64,000 nt of DNA from NCBI RefSeq assembly GCF_907165205.1, contig NC_058191.1, positions 18,106,501-18,170,500 of the forward strand. Direction: 5' to 3'. The notes below the pieces were generated by a model. The model had not been told where the DNA came from, did not search any database, and saw only the letters and a list, made by a program, of their open reading frames with translations. Each line of letters opens with the position of its first letter. Positions within the stretch are counted from its first letter, which is position 1. The translations under genes and the position numbers were made by a program. This DNA comes from Coccinella septempunctata (Eukaryota > Arthropoda > Insecta > Coleoptera > Coccinellidae). Below, one piece after another: positions 1 through 9,303 of the stretch.

Positions 1-702
1 TATACTATGTTCTTCTCATATTAATTATGATTGTCCTTTTCATTTAATTAATTATTATCGAACTTCTCATTATTAATTATTGCCCTTTTCATATTATTTT
101 TAATATTCTAGTGCTTCTCAAATTCATTAATTCTGTGCTTCTCATTTAACTTGTGCTATTCTTGTTCTACTCATACTTACATTAACATTATTGATCAACT
201 CAAATTTAATGTATCGATTTCTCGTTGATGATCAGACTTAGACATTGCACTTACACCTCGGGCCTATTTCTCTGTACTCTCGCGTCTTCTCTTTAAAATT
301 CAGTATTCTAACCTTCGCGTTTTCTGATAGAAAAAGGAGGCTCTCGCTGATTGCAGTCAATTGAAAATTGATTATTTTCAATTGACTGCCCTATCACTGT
401 GTAACCGTTGTGTTGATATTGAATTTATTGAACTCCTCAACGTCTAAGTCTGACATCAAGTGACTTCTCATTTGAACTGCTCTGGACCATCTCTTGTTTT
501 TAATTGGATATTGTCTCTCTGAGTTTATAGATGTGGTTAATATTAGTTGCTTTTACTGTATTAGCTTCATGCAGGTGACATATTCATTTTATGGTTGTGA
601 ATGATACTTAATAAATGTTTTTATACCATCTCCAACTCAATTATCTTTTAATACAGTCCACTACTCTTTAATTAAAAAATCATAACACCCTCGATTTTTT
701 AA
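1..702. other. AT-rich sequence without a recognisable gene
   Basis: No coding frame of any length is supported. The stretch is T-rich with recurring 'cttctca' words and holds one perfect hairpin (353-389). An AATAAA-like word lies near 611 and the segment ends 'ataacaccctcg' just before similarity to the gypsy A family begins at about 703. It could be the end of another LTR element entering from the left, but no second copy is available here to test that. Confidence 0.4.
353..389. repeat. Perfect 15-bp inverted repeat (hairpin)
   Basis: Arms 353-367 (gcagtcaattgaaaa) and 375-389 are exact reverse complements around a 7-base loop. Nothing in the surroundings gives it a function. It may be an LTR secondary structure or a remnant of a small palindromic element. 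Confidence 0.8.
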
Positions 703-766
703 CATTTTCGGAACGGTCATTTTATTAAACGGTAATTTTTTTTTTCGGTAATTTTACAAGCGATAT

Positions 767-1279
767 CTAGTCTAATTTCACTTTTTTTTCGGTGTGAGAA
801 CGGGTGACGGTGGGGGTGGCAACGGTTTGGTCGGTAGTTTGGACGGTGTCGGTGTAGGCGGTGTAGGCTCTTCCTGAAGATCTGCTCGGGGTTCCTTGCT
901 GGCTGCCGGGGATTAAGGGGGGTCTCCTGTCTCGGCCGGTGGTTCGACCGCAGCAATCTCTGGACAGAACGCCCACGCAACCGCACCTGGAGCAGAATTT
1001 CCTTCTTTCCCCTCGGCAGTTCTCCCTGCGGTGGCCTTCATTGCCACACCGCCAGAAACTGTGGGGGCCCAACCCCAGGTAGACCTGAAGCCCACAGGTC
1101 CCCACGGTCCTGGTGGCTGGCGGTTCCGTGTTTATCCCGGCTTCTCTCTTCCTATCCGGCACCTCCCAGTCTGCCGACAGGCTGAGAGTCGACCCAACAC
1201 TTCCTGCGGGAGAAGGCGGTCCGGACGGTAGGGTCGGCCCCCTGAACTTTAACGGTCGGCCCATCGAATAACGTTTCAT
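767..1279 (-). CDS. Gypsy A1 ORF3: basic zinc-knuckle protein downstream of pol
   Basis: An open frame of 170 residues lies between the end of pol and where the 3' LTR should be. It begins near MKRYSMGRPLKFRGP, has a Pro/Ser-rich N-terminal part, then a knuckle-like segment with C-G-N-E-G-H-R-R-E-N-C and a second Cys cluster (CSRCGCVGVLSRDC), and ends in a basic tail (EKKVKLD). The first Cys of the first knuckle is Phe here but Cys in copy A2 (CWRCGGEGHTRERC). The second cluster has Val where a knuckle has His. There is no signal peptide or membrane segment, so it is not an env protein. It is probably a nucleic-acid-binding accessory protein; that role is inferred only. Confidence 0.65.
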   Translation of the reverse strand: MKRYSMGRPLKFRGPTLPSGPPSPAGSVGSTLSLSADWEVPDRKREAGINTEPPATRTVGTCGLQVYLGLGPHSFWRCGNEGHRRENCRGERRKFCSRCGCVGVLSRDCCGRTTGRDRRPPLIPGSQQGTPSRSSGRAYTAYTDTVQTTDQTVATPTVTRSHTEKKVKLD

Positions 1280-1372
1280 CCTGAAAATGTCACACGTTAA
1301 TCAAACAGTAAACAACGGTTTGTCAGTACCCTGTTAGGTCAATCGGTTTTTTTTTTTGTTAGTAACGGTTTT

Positions 1373-3670
1373 TTACATTTCAGACGGTCCCTCTCCAAGG
1401 GAGGACTTCAGATCCTTGATGTGAATGTGTCGGATAATTTTGCCACTGCCATCCTTGATGTCATACACCACAGGAGATACTACCTTTATAACGGTATACG
1501 GTCCGGAGTATTTCGGAGCCAACTTGGCTGCAATTCCCTCCACTGCGGAAGACAAGGGATGTTCTCTTCGGTACACTTGGTCTCCTACTCGACATCGCCA
1601 GTCCCTCCGACGTAGATTGTAGTAGTGGCTCTGCTGGGAGAAAGCTCGTGCCAATCTAGTTCTGATAAACTCATAAGTTTCGGTAAAACCATTTAATTTA
1701 TTTGCATGCAAAGCAACTTGCGGTTCGGTATCTGGTTCGGTGTGTTCCTTTTCATCCCTGTTGGCCATCTCGGTTAGATACTTGGCGTTCGGTGAACGCA
1801 TCTCCCTACCAAAATTCAGGAATGCTGGGGTGTATCCGGTCGACTCCTGCCTTGCAGAGTTTATTGCGAATGTCAACTCCTTCAGATGCTCATCCCAGGT
1901 ACGCTGATCCTTTTCACAGAACTGAGCTATCATTGTTTTAAGGCTACGGTTGACTCTTTCTACAGGGTTACATTGGGGAGAATACACTGGTGCAAAGCGG
2001 TGTCGGATCCCCAGGTCTCGCCTACTTCCCTTGAACAATCGGCTATCATATTGTGATCCATTATCACTGATGACGGTTTTCGGGCATCCAAACTTCAGGA
2101 TTACATCCTCATACAAAGCCTGGTTCACACCCTTTGCGGTTATTTTTCTCAGGGGCCTGGCCTCCACCCATTTCGAAAATCTGTCCTGCATCACAACTAA
2201 ATAACAATTTCCCTTCCTCGAACGAGGAAGAGGTCCCACAATATCGCTACTAACGGTATCCCAAGGTTCTCTTACCACATACGGATGCATTTTTCCAAGG
2301 GGCTTCTGTTGCGGAACCTTGTATCTTTGACACGTACCACATTTACGGACATATCGGGCTATTTCTTTGAACATTCCTGGCCAATAGTAATTTCGGGCTA
2401 TACGAGTTATGGTTTTCGCTATCCCCAGGTGTCGAGCGGTCGGTCGGTCGTGGTTTTCCTGTGAAATATCTATTCGGTCTTCCCTTGGAACGCATAACTT
2501 CCGTGGATTGCCGAATTCCGGCTCGGTAAACTCATCTGAGTCCCAAAAATGGCGGTATAATTTTCCGGATACAATAGTGTAACCGGGAAACGCTGCAAGA
2601 TTCGCTCTTACCTCAGCTAATTTCTTCCTGAACCATGTACAACTTACTGTATCCTCGGTCAGACACATGGTCTCGGTCGGTAACGTTAACGGATTTCTGG
2701 ACAGACTGTCTGCTACACGGTTAAGGATTCTTTTCCGGTACTTTATATCGAAGTCATATTGTTGTAAGAATATGCTCCATCTCGCAATTCTTCCAGTGGG
2801 GGACTTGATAGATTGTAGCCATCGCAGACTCATGTGGTCGGTAATAACGGTGAAACGGTAGCCTTCTAGATACGGACGCAGCTTGTCAATGCTCCAAACT
2901 ATTGCCAGACATTCCTTTTCTGTAACAGAGTAATTTTTCTCTGGACCTGACAAGGTCCTGCTAGCATAAGCGATTATTTTTTTCTGTCCATCAACGTTCT
3001 GTGTCAGGGCAGCTCCCAGTCCTGCATCTGATGCATCGGTTTGAAGGACGAACGGTTTTGAAAAGTCCGGACAGGCCAATACCGGTGAGTGGGTCAATTT
3101 CTGTTTCAGGGTCTCAAAAGCAGTCTGTTGGGCGGTCTCCCATTTCCAGGTTTGCTTCTTCTTGAGTAGTGCGGTCAACGGAGTCACAACTTTGGAGAAG
3201 TCTTCGATGAATCTTCGGTACCATGAAGCAACACCAAGAAAACTTCTCAATTCTCGTACGGATTTCGGTGCGGGCATCTCATTTATGGCTGAAATCTTAT
3301 CAGGATCGGTACAAATGCCGTCCTCGGTTACTACATGTCCCAGATATTTCAATGATTTTCTTACAAACTCACATTTTTCCGGATTTAACTGCAGGTTGGC
3401 CTCCCTGAGGCGGTGGAAAACTTTCCTTAGGTTGTCAAGATGTTCGTCCAATGTCTCTCCAAGAACTACTATGTCATCCAAGTACGCAAATGCATCCGGT
3501 TCCATCTCAGGGCCAATAACTCGGTCTAAAAGACGTTGAAAGGATGCCGGTGCGGAATGCAGACCAAAAGCCATTACTTTGAACTGGAACAGCCCACGGC
3601 CAGGGACGGTAAATGCGGTGATCGGTCGACTCTCGGGAGCTAACGGTACCTGCCAATAACCCTGTTTCAA
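1373..3670 (-). pseudogene. pol: Gypsy A1 pol: RT C-terminal half, RNase H, integrase
   Basis: One open stretch of 765 codons, cut off from its N-terminal part by lesions at about 3675-3694. The RT catalytic motif is YLDD (residues 63-66). RNase H follows, with acidic residues D212, E251/E253, D278 and D321. Integrase has an H-H-C-C zinc region (H407/H414, C444, C447) and core residues D476, D536 and E571, with spacing 35 between the last two. The C-terminal part contains the usual gypsy GPY-like stretch (KYSGPYTVIKV). It would copy the RNA genome and insert the cDNA in the nucleus. The frame is well kept, but the upstream frameshift and stops make the polyprotein non-functional. Confidence 0.9.
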
Positions 3671-3693
3671 ACAATAGTGGATATATACTTGGC

Positions 3694-4371
3694 TTATCTC
3701 AACTTGTCTAAAATTTCTGAAATATAAGGCAACGGATAGGCATCTTTAATAGAGACATTGTTAACCATTCGAAAATCTATACAAAATCGGGGTTTACCAT
3801 CCTTTTTCTTGACAATTACTATCGGTGAACTCCACGGGGATGAAGATGGTTCTATGATGCCTTCGACCAGCATTCGGTCGACCTCATTGTTTATTATCTC
3901 CTGCATCTTCGGATTTTGGGGACGGTAACGTTGCTTGATCGGTTCGGTGCCTGGTTTGAGCTTAATTCGGTGTTGCATCAATGGAGTTGTTCCTTGGAGA
4001 TTTTCGAACGCCTTCAATTCGGTCTGTAGGAAGTCCTCCAGCCTGACTTTCTCTTCTCCACTCAGGTTCGACAAAAGCGGTCCTATTGCATGTAATTGTC
4101 CTCGGTTCTCTGGCTCACTGAGCCGGGCTTGGATAGACCTTCCATTCAGGAAACATTCGGCGGTTTGAAGATTGATTGAAAAGTTGTGTGTCCTCAGTAT
4201 ATCCATTCCCAGTACTACATTGATAGCTAAATCTGAAACTAATAACAATTTAGCTTCCATAATTTCAGACCCAATTCGGACCGGTGCGGTATATATTTCT
4301 TTAATCGCTATTGAACTTCCGTTAGCGACGGTGGTGGTAACGTCCCTAACATAATCCGGTTGTATGCCCAC
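3694..4371 (-). pseudogene. pol: Gypsy A1 pol: protease C-terminus and RT N-terminal half
   Basis: The frame starts at MGIQPDYVRDVTTT. It includes the second part of the retropepsin (VVLGMDILRTHNF, the conserved hydrophobic-Gly region) and the RT fingers (PWSSPIVIVKKKDGKPRFCIDFRMVNN broken at about 20-residue intervals, then YPLPYISEILDKL). It ends in a stop at 3694; a second stop and a one-base length change lie a few codons on, where copy A2 reads through. This half and the 1373-3670 half together make one RT domain separated by these lesions. Confidence 0.85.
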
Positions 4372-4380
4372 TACCCTACA

Positions 4381-4581
4381 TTAGGCGGCCACTTCACTGC
4401 TGATAAAGGACCTGGTGGCTCCGGTGTCCAACAGTGCTGGGAACTCCTTGTCTCCTACAAAAACATTAATTATCGGACGGTAATCGGTAGGTTTTTCTCT
4501 CTCATGGACCGAGGATGGGGTTGCAGCGGTTTCGAGGTGCATTGTGCTCGGAGATAACCCTTGCCACCACATATCCAGCAC
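4381..4581 (-). pseudogene. Gypsy A1 protease N-terminal part (DTGA active site)
   Basis: The segment FPALLDTGATRSFIS carries the aspartic protease DTGA motif. The frame ends at SEVAA with a stop where copy A2 has a His codon, in the same frame as the downstream RT segment, so a single nonsense codon separates protease and RT. The protease would cleave the Gag-Pol precursor inside the particle. Confidence 0.85.
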
Positions 4582-4943
4582 TGGGGTTCGGTTGGCGGTC
4601 GGTCCGACTTTTTCGGTTCATCCTGTCGTTGGGGTGTTGCAGAGCTCTGAGCTACTTTCGGTTTTTCGGACGGTTCGGTGCGGTTCGGGGTGTTCAGGTG
4701 CATTCCGATCGGATTGACGTTCGGTGGGGAATTTCGGAAGGTAAGATGCGGTTCGTTGATTAGACTCTTTTGGATCGGTGGCGAAGCATAGTTAGCGGTT
4801 TGCCATTTGACCAATTCAAAAACTTTTCCATTTCGGAGCAGTTCATCTATGGTTGAAGTCGGTTGGAGGGCCAGGGCGGTTTGCAATTCTGGCAGTAAAC
4901 GTCGTCGGATGATATTCACCTGCTCTTCCTCGGTCGGTCGCTT
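4470..4943 (-). pseudogene. gag: Gypsy A1 gag C-terminal part with zinc knuckle
   Basis: This is the continuation of gag after the insertion of element B. It reads IIRRRLLPELQTALALQPTS at the left side of the insertion, then a basic Pro-rich region and one knuckle CWICGGKGYLRAQC. The canonical His is Tyr here, so zinc binding is probably impaired; copy A2 keeps His at this place. The frame overlaps the protease frame by about 110 bases, which fits a frameshift between Gag and Pro. Confidence 0.8.
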
Positions 4944-5930
4944 TGTTACGCTCCTTTTCCCCTTTCAATTTATTGATGAGTAGTGTATGTGTGAATTATG
5001 TTTATCTAGCGTATATTCGCTTAACTCGCACGCAGCCCGAGTTCGAACAAATCAGTTTTTTTTTTACCATTTCGTATGTTATTGTTCCTTTTGTACGGAA
5101 GAAAGAAGAAGAAGAAATGTCATTCTTATGGTAGCTATAAGGCGAGGATAGATATTATATCATTGGATATTTCCTTCGGGGATTTGAAACCCTCACCTTA
5201 AAGGGAAATTTTATAATAAGGCATCGTCATTTTTTTTTGCTGAACTCGTTAATCGAGGATTTTTGATATAAATTTCCCGTTACCTTTACGTCAAATCCAC
5301 TCACCAACAAGGGTAAGACAAATATCATTCTCCAGAAGGAATATTCTAATTATTGTTTTTGTATTATATTTTAGGGTTTTTTCTTTTGTACTCCAAATTC
5401 CAAATCCTGCTATTTTATTATTGATTGGCCATAATTAAAGCAGAGGATCATCGTGTTATACACCTCAACGAAAATTGGGTTGGATAAGTACCCCACAGGG
5501 GATTTGTATTATATACCTGTATATAGTAAATTTAATATTGTCAGAAGAACAGGCGAATAGTTAGGATATACTAGGGATAGGTTAAGATATAGGAAATATA
5601 AGAAGACTAAGAATTAGAGTAGGTTAGAGTTAGGTATAGTTAGGTAAAAATAGATATATAGGTTGAGAATTAGAGTAGAATAGTGTTAGGAATTAGAAAG
5701 TTTAAAATTATAGATTTAAACAATAGGGTTTCTGTTTTTTTGATCAATAGATTTGGTAATTTTTAAATACAGGTGGCCAGATATTTAAATTACCTGGCGC
5801 CCACAAATTCATTAAATTCTTTATTATTTCCATGCTCAAGAGGTTACCCCACCCTGAGTGAGCTGGCTGGTCACCTTTTTGTTACATCGATCCAAAATTA
5901 ATTAAGTAATTTATTTTTTTTTACGTAACA
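4944..5930 (+). repeat. Gypsy B 5' LTR
   Basis: 987 bases, near-identical to 15549-16550 except for small indels (for example near 5100 and 5440). It starts TGTTACGCTCC and ends TTACGTAACA. The high similarity between the two LTRs argues for a fairly recent insertion despite the damaged coding part. Confidence 0.93.
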
Positions 5931-5935
5931 AAATT

Positions 5936-5952
5936 TGGCGCCCAACTTGGGG
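5936..5952 (+). promoter_or_regulatory. Gypsy B primer binding site
   Basis: TGGCGCCCAACTTGGGG starts five bases after the LTR end. The TGGCGCC start is complementary to a tRNA 3' end (CCA) and is the expected site for priming minus-strand DNA synthesis. I did not match it to one tRNA with certainty. Confidence 0.75.
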
Positions 5953-6341
5953 CCCTCTTTTTCAATTTTTTTTATTATATTGAGAAATTAGATTTTCACA
6001 AAGGTGTATTGAATTTTCATGAAGGAAAATTTTTTCTGTTGCTTAAATAATTGAATGTTGCTCTATAAACAATATCTGAACATTGTATTTATATGATATC
6101 GTGGAGGTGTAAATATTGATTTTTTGGATTAATCAAATGTTAGAGTTAGGAATTTGGTATTTCTCATGAGGTACTTTTATATTATTACGCGTTTTCATTC
6201 TCTCGATTTAAACGTTTTATTTTTTTTTGCTGATATTGTTCGAACCCATCTGCGATCAGATCTAAGTCCATACACATTCCTTTTTTTTTGCTCAACTTGT
6301 TTTTGTCATATAAATTCACATAGATATACGTTTTATTTATC

Positions 6342-7749
6342 ATGGCTCCACCCAAATTGGAGATGAATCGTCTTTCGGCTACGGAATTACAGTTATTCGC
6401 TTGCTAAAAGGGGGGTAACAGATCTCGAGACGGTCAAATTAATGAGACAGACATTACGAAATCTTTTCAGGTTGGAACGAAAATCCGATGTTTCAGTAAA
6501 ATATCCAGAATATCCCTATTCCTTCGAAACATATAAGATAGCTTAAGAGTCAACGATATCAGATATTGACACTTTGCTGGATTCTTTCAATGGGAGAGAT
6601 GATTCAATTAAGAAAAAAATTCTAACTAAGATGAATTTTGCTCTCGAAAGACTGAATAATATGAAACTAGCCTCAAATGATGAATCAAAAGTTGAGTCAT
6701 CCTTACTAGTGAAGATTCTTGCCAAACAAACCGCTTTGAATAAGAAAGTTAAACAGTATAACCGTTCACTCTTGCTATCAGAACATAGTTTAGGTCTGGG
6801 AATCGCTCAAGTTTCACTTTCAAGTAGTAATTCGGAGGTGTCTTCATCCGATACTGAATCAGATGTCGATGCTCTTCCACATAACCTTTCACATTCTTCA
6901 AATGTCGTCAGTACAGGGAAAATCAGAAAGATTTCAGTTTCTCAGTGGAATTTGAAGTTCACTGGAGAGAAAGGCTCATATTCTCTTAGTGCTTTTTTGG
7001 AACGTGTTGAGGATTTGAGGATAGCGAGAAATGTGACTCATGAAGAATTGTTCAACTCCGCTATAGACTTGTTTTCGGGTAAAGCTTTAGTTTGGTATCG
7101 TGCTTCGAGAAGTCGTGTCAAAGGCTGGTCTGCTTTGGTGAAGTTATTGCGTGAGGAATTTCAACCAGTTGATTATAATGACAAGTTGTTTGACGAGATC
7201 AAAAACCGCACTCAATCTCCTGATGAGACTATAGGAATGTATGTAGCTGTCATGACAAATTTGTTCAATCGCCTGACAGTTCCTGTTTCGGAGCAATTAC
7301 GTCTAAAAGTATTATTAAGTAACATAGCACCCTTTTACCAGACCCAGTTGGGTTTAATGGATATAAATTCTATAGATGAATTACTTAAGTATGATAGAAA
7401 ACTGGAATCGTGTAAAGCGTCTGTAGAGTCGTTCAAGCCCCCTCCCTCACGTAGGGTTTCTCATTTGTTAGAGCCAGATTTAGCAGCGGTAGAAGCGGAA
7501 TATAGCGAACCGTCTACTTCATTTTCGAATAACCTTTGTAGATCATATGTTGACTCTGTGGAATCACAGCTCAAATGTTATAATTGCGGACAAATAGGTC
7601 ACAGGGCGAATGTTTGCAAAGCTCCTGAAGGAAGGAGATGTTATCGTTGTAATAAGCCTGACTATACTGTTCTCACATGTCCTTCCTGTTCAAGGGATCG
7701 TTCAAAGTTTCGGGCAAACGCCAGGCCGGAGCACAAGATGGTCGACTAG
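6342..7749 (+). pseudogene. gag: Gypsy B gag
   Basis: A start at 6342 (MAPPKLEMNRLSATELQLF) is likely the true one, but the frame soon meets a stop and a shift; a stop at about 6548 precedes the long open part. The part from 6574 codes 391 residues: an N-terminal coiled region, a capsid-like retrotransposon gag domain (around FSGKALVWYRA), and two C-terminal knuckles, CYNCGQIGHRANVC (complete CCHC) and CYRCNKPDYTVLTC (His replaced by Tyr). It ends 37 bases before the DIRS insertion, so the insertion falls between gag and protease. Confidence 0.85.
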
Positions 7750-7795
7750 CGGCTCCTGACTCGGATAAGACCTCCCCCATATTAGATTATATTTC

Positions 7796-7928
7796 GGCGT
7801 CCAGTCCTCAATATCACCTAGAATACCATGTAGTACGTGTTGTCATGTACGTGCGCACAAGGTTTAAAGATTCAAATCCCCACTCCGCTGCTCCATATCC
7901 CCGCTGTATCCATGCCCGACTCCTCATT
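7796..7928 (+). repeat. DIRS left inverted terminal repeat
   Basis: From GGCGTCCAGTCC to ACTCCTCATT it is the reverse complement of 12415-12548 except for a few bases near the outer end (tcctcaatatc against tccgaaaatatc). The outermost ten bases (7786-7795) are not part of the inverted repeat but match the internal complementary region. Confidence 0.9.
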
Positions 7929-8064
7929 GTGTTTCTTGTGCTCGGCGTACGAGGTTGTCGATTCAACTAACGGAATACGACGTATAAAATAATTCGATTC
8001 GGAGAAGACACGTAAGTGGAAATCATCTAAAATATAACTAGATATTTCAGGGTTCTCTTACAGC

Positions 8065-9303
8065 ATGGGAAAATCCAAGCATAAACGGGACTCTAGTTCA
8101 GACAGCTCGTCGGAAAGATCTAGTTCGAAGCGTTTGCTGAAACGTATTAAACAATTGGAAAAGAGATTAGACGATCGCCGTAGAGACAAAGATGGCAAAC
8201 GCAAACATAGATCCCGCTCTCTTTCTCGTGCAGAGAAAGGTATTCGTTCTCGTGCAGAGAACGGTTCCACTGACCGATCGCTTTCTCGTGCAGAGAAACT
8301 TCGACGGGTGGAAAGAGATGAACATTTGGAGCAAAGACGACACAGTAAGTCTCCCTCCAGAGTGTCACGTAGATTTCGTGCAGATTCTACGGACAATTTC
8401 GCAACTACACCCCCTATTGAAGTAGGTTCCGTAGATGCATACAGTGTTACAGAACCTACAGACGACGTATTAGATTTGAATACAGATGAGGATACACTAG
8501 AGGAAGAGCTGTCAGAGAATATTTTACATATTCTCGGAAATAACGATCGTAATAAAAATTTGGAAACCCAATTTGGATTACATGGCGCGATAGCCCCCGT
8601 TTGGGAAAATATTTTAGTGAAAGGTTTCAAGAAGGAGGAAATCGAAAACCTCCTGCAGAGATATGAAATGCCTAATAACCTCACATTATTAGCACCTCCA
8701 AAATTAAACAATGAAATCACAGCCATCCTTTCGAAGACAAATGTTGCTCGAGATGGATCTTATACAGAGATCCAACACCAGGTTGGCAAAGGTCTATGTG
8801 CCTTGGGCAAAGGAATGAACCTTATCTTGGCAAACAGGGAAAATATTCCTGAAGAGTACAAGACAACTCTACTAACCTATTTGAGTGATTCTAGTCGCAT
8901 TCTAGCGAATGTTTTTCATAGAGTGTCTGTGACACGAAGAAATTTAATAGCTCCCCTTGTAAACAAAACCATAAGAGACCTGGTAGTCAAATCGAACCCA
9001 GGAGAATATCTCTTCGGGGCAGATTTATCCGAGACTATCAAGACTGCTAAAAACCTTGAGACTATCAGTAGAGATTTGAGACTGCAAAATTCTTTCGAAT
9101 CTCGACGTAGTCAAAACAAAGGGGGGGAGTCAACTAAATACAAACCCAATCCAACCAAGAACACTTTAAACTACAGGCGCCCAGTCCGTCTTCTGGAAGA
9201 GACGAGGCAGAAAAAAGGGCAATCTTCCAGACCTCAACGTTGGGAGAACCAGAAACAGGAACCGAGAAAGCACCAGAACGACTACTGGAAGAACCGTCGT
9301 TAG
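8065..9303 (+). CDS. DIRS ORF1: gag-like protein with RS-rich N-terminus
   Basis: 412 residues, starting MGKSKHKRDSSSDSSSE. The first 110 residues are Ser/Arg/Lys-rich and contain repeats of the type SLSRAEK / RSRAEN / SLSRAEK (about residues 52-78), followed by an acidic stretch and a largely helical C-terminal part with a basic Gln/Asn/Arg-rich end. No knuckle is seen. DIRS ORF1 proteins are believed to act as Gag; the RS-like region may direct nuclear or RNA binding (inference). It overlaps ORF2 by 64 bases, with ORF2 in the -1 frame. The element's own leader and a possible splice-acceptor-like 'ttacag' precede the start. Confidence 0.8.
   Translation: MGKSKHKRDSSSDSSSERSSSKRLLKRIKQLEKRLDDRRRDKDGKRKHRSRSLSRAEKGIRSRAENGSTDRSLSRAEKLRRVERDEHLEQRRHSKSPSRVSRRFRADSTDNFATTPPIEVGSVDAYSVTEPTDDVLDLNTDEDTLEEELSENILHILGNNDRNKNLETQFGLHGAIAPVWENILVKGFKKEEIENLLQRYEMPNNLTLLAPPKLNNEITAILSKTNVARDGSYTEIQHQVGKGLCALGKGMNLILANRENIPEEYKTTLLTYLSDSSRILANVFHRVSVTRRNLIAPLVNKTIRDLVVKSNPGEYLFGADLSETIKTAKNLETISRDLRLQNSFESRRSQNKGGESTKYKPNPTKNTLNYRRPVRLLEETRQKKGQSSRPQRWENQKQEPRKHQNDYWKNRR

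Noticed and set aside
1031..1231. Short plus-strand frame opposite gypsy ORF3
   Set aside because: No motif; a shadow of the GC-rich minus-strand ORF3.
767..1279. Env gene of an errantivirus
   Set aside because: No signal peptide, membrane segment or cleavage site; the only recognisable feature is a zinc knuckle.
8058..8726. 222-codon minus-strand frame opposite DIRS ORF1
   Set aside because: It is the antisense of the RS-rich ORF1; the Ser-rich translation is a mirror of that composition.
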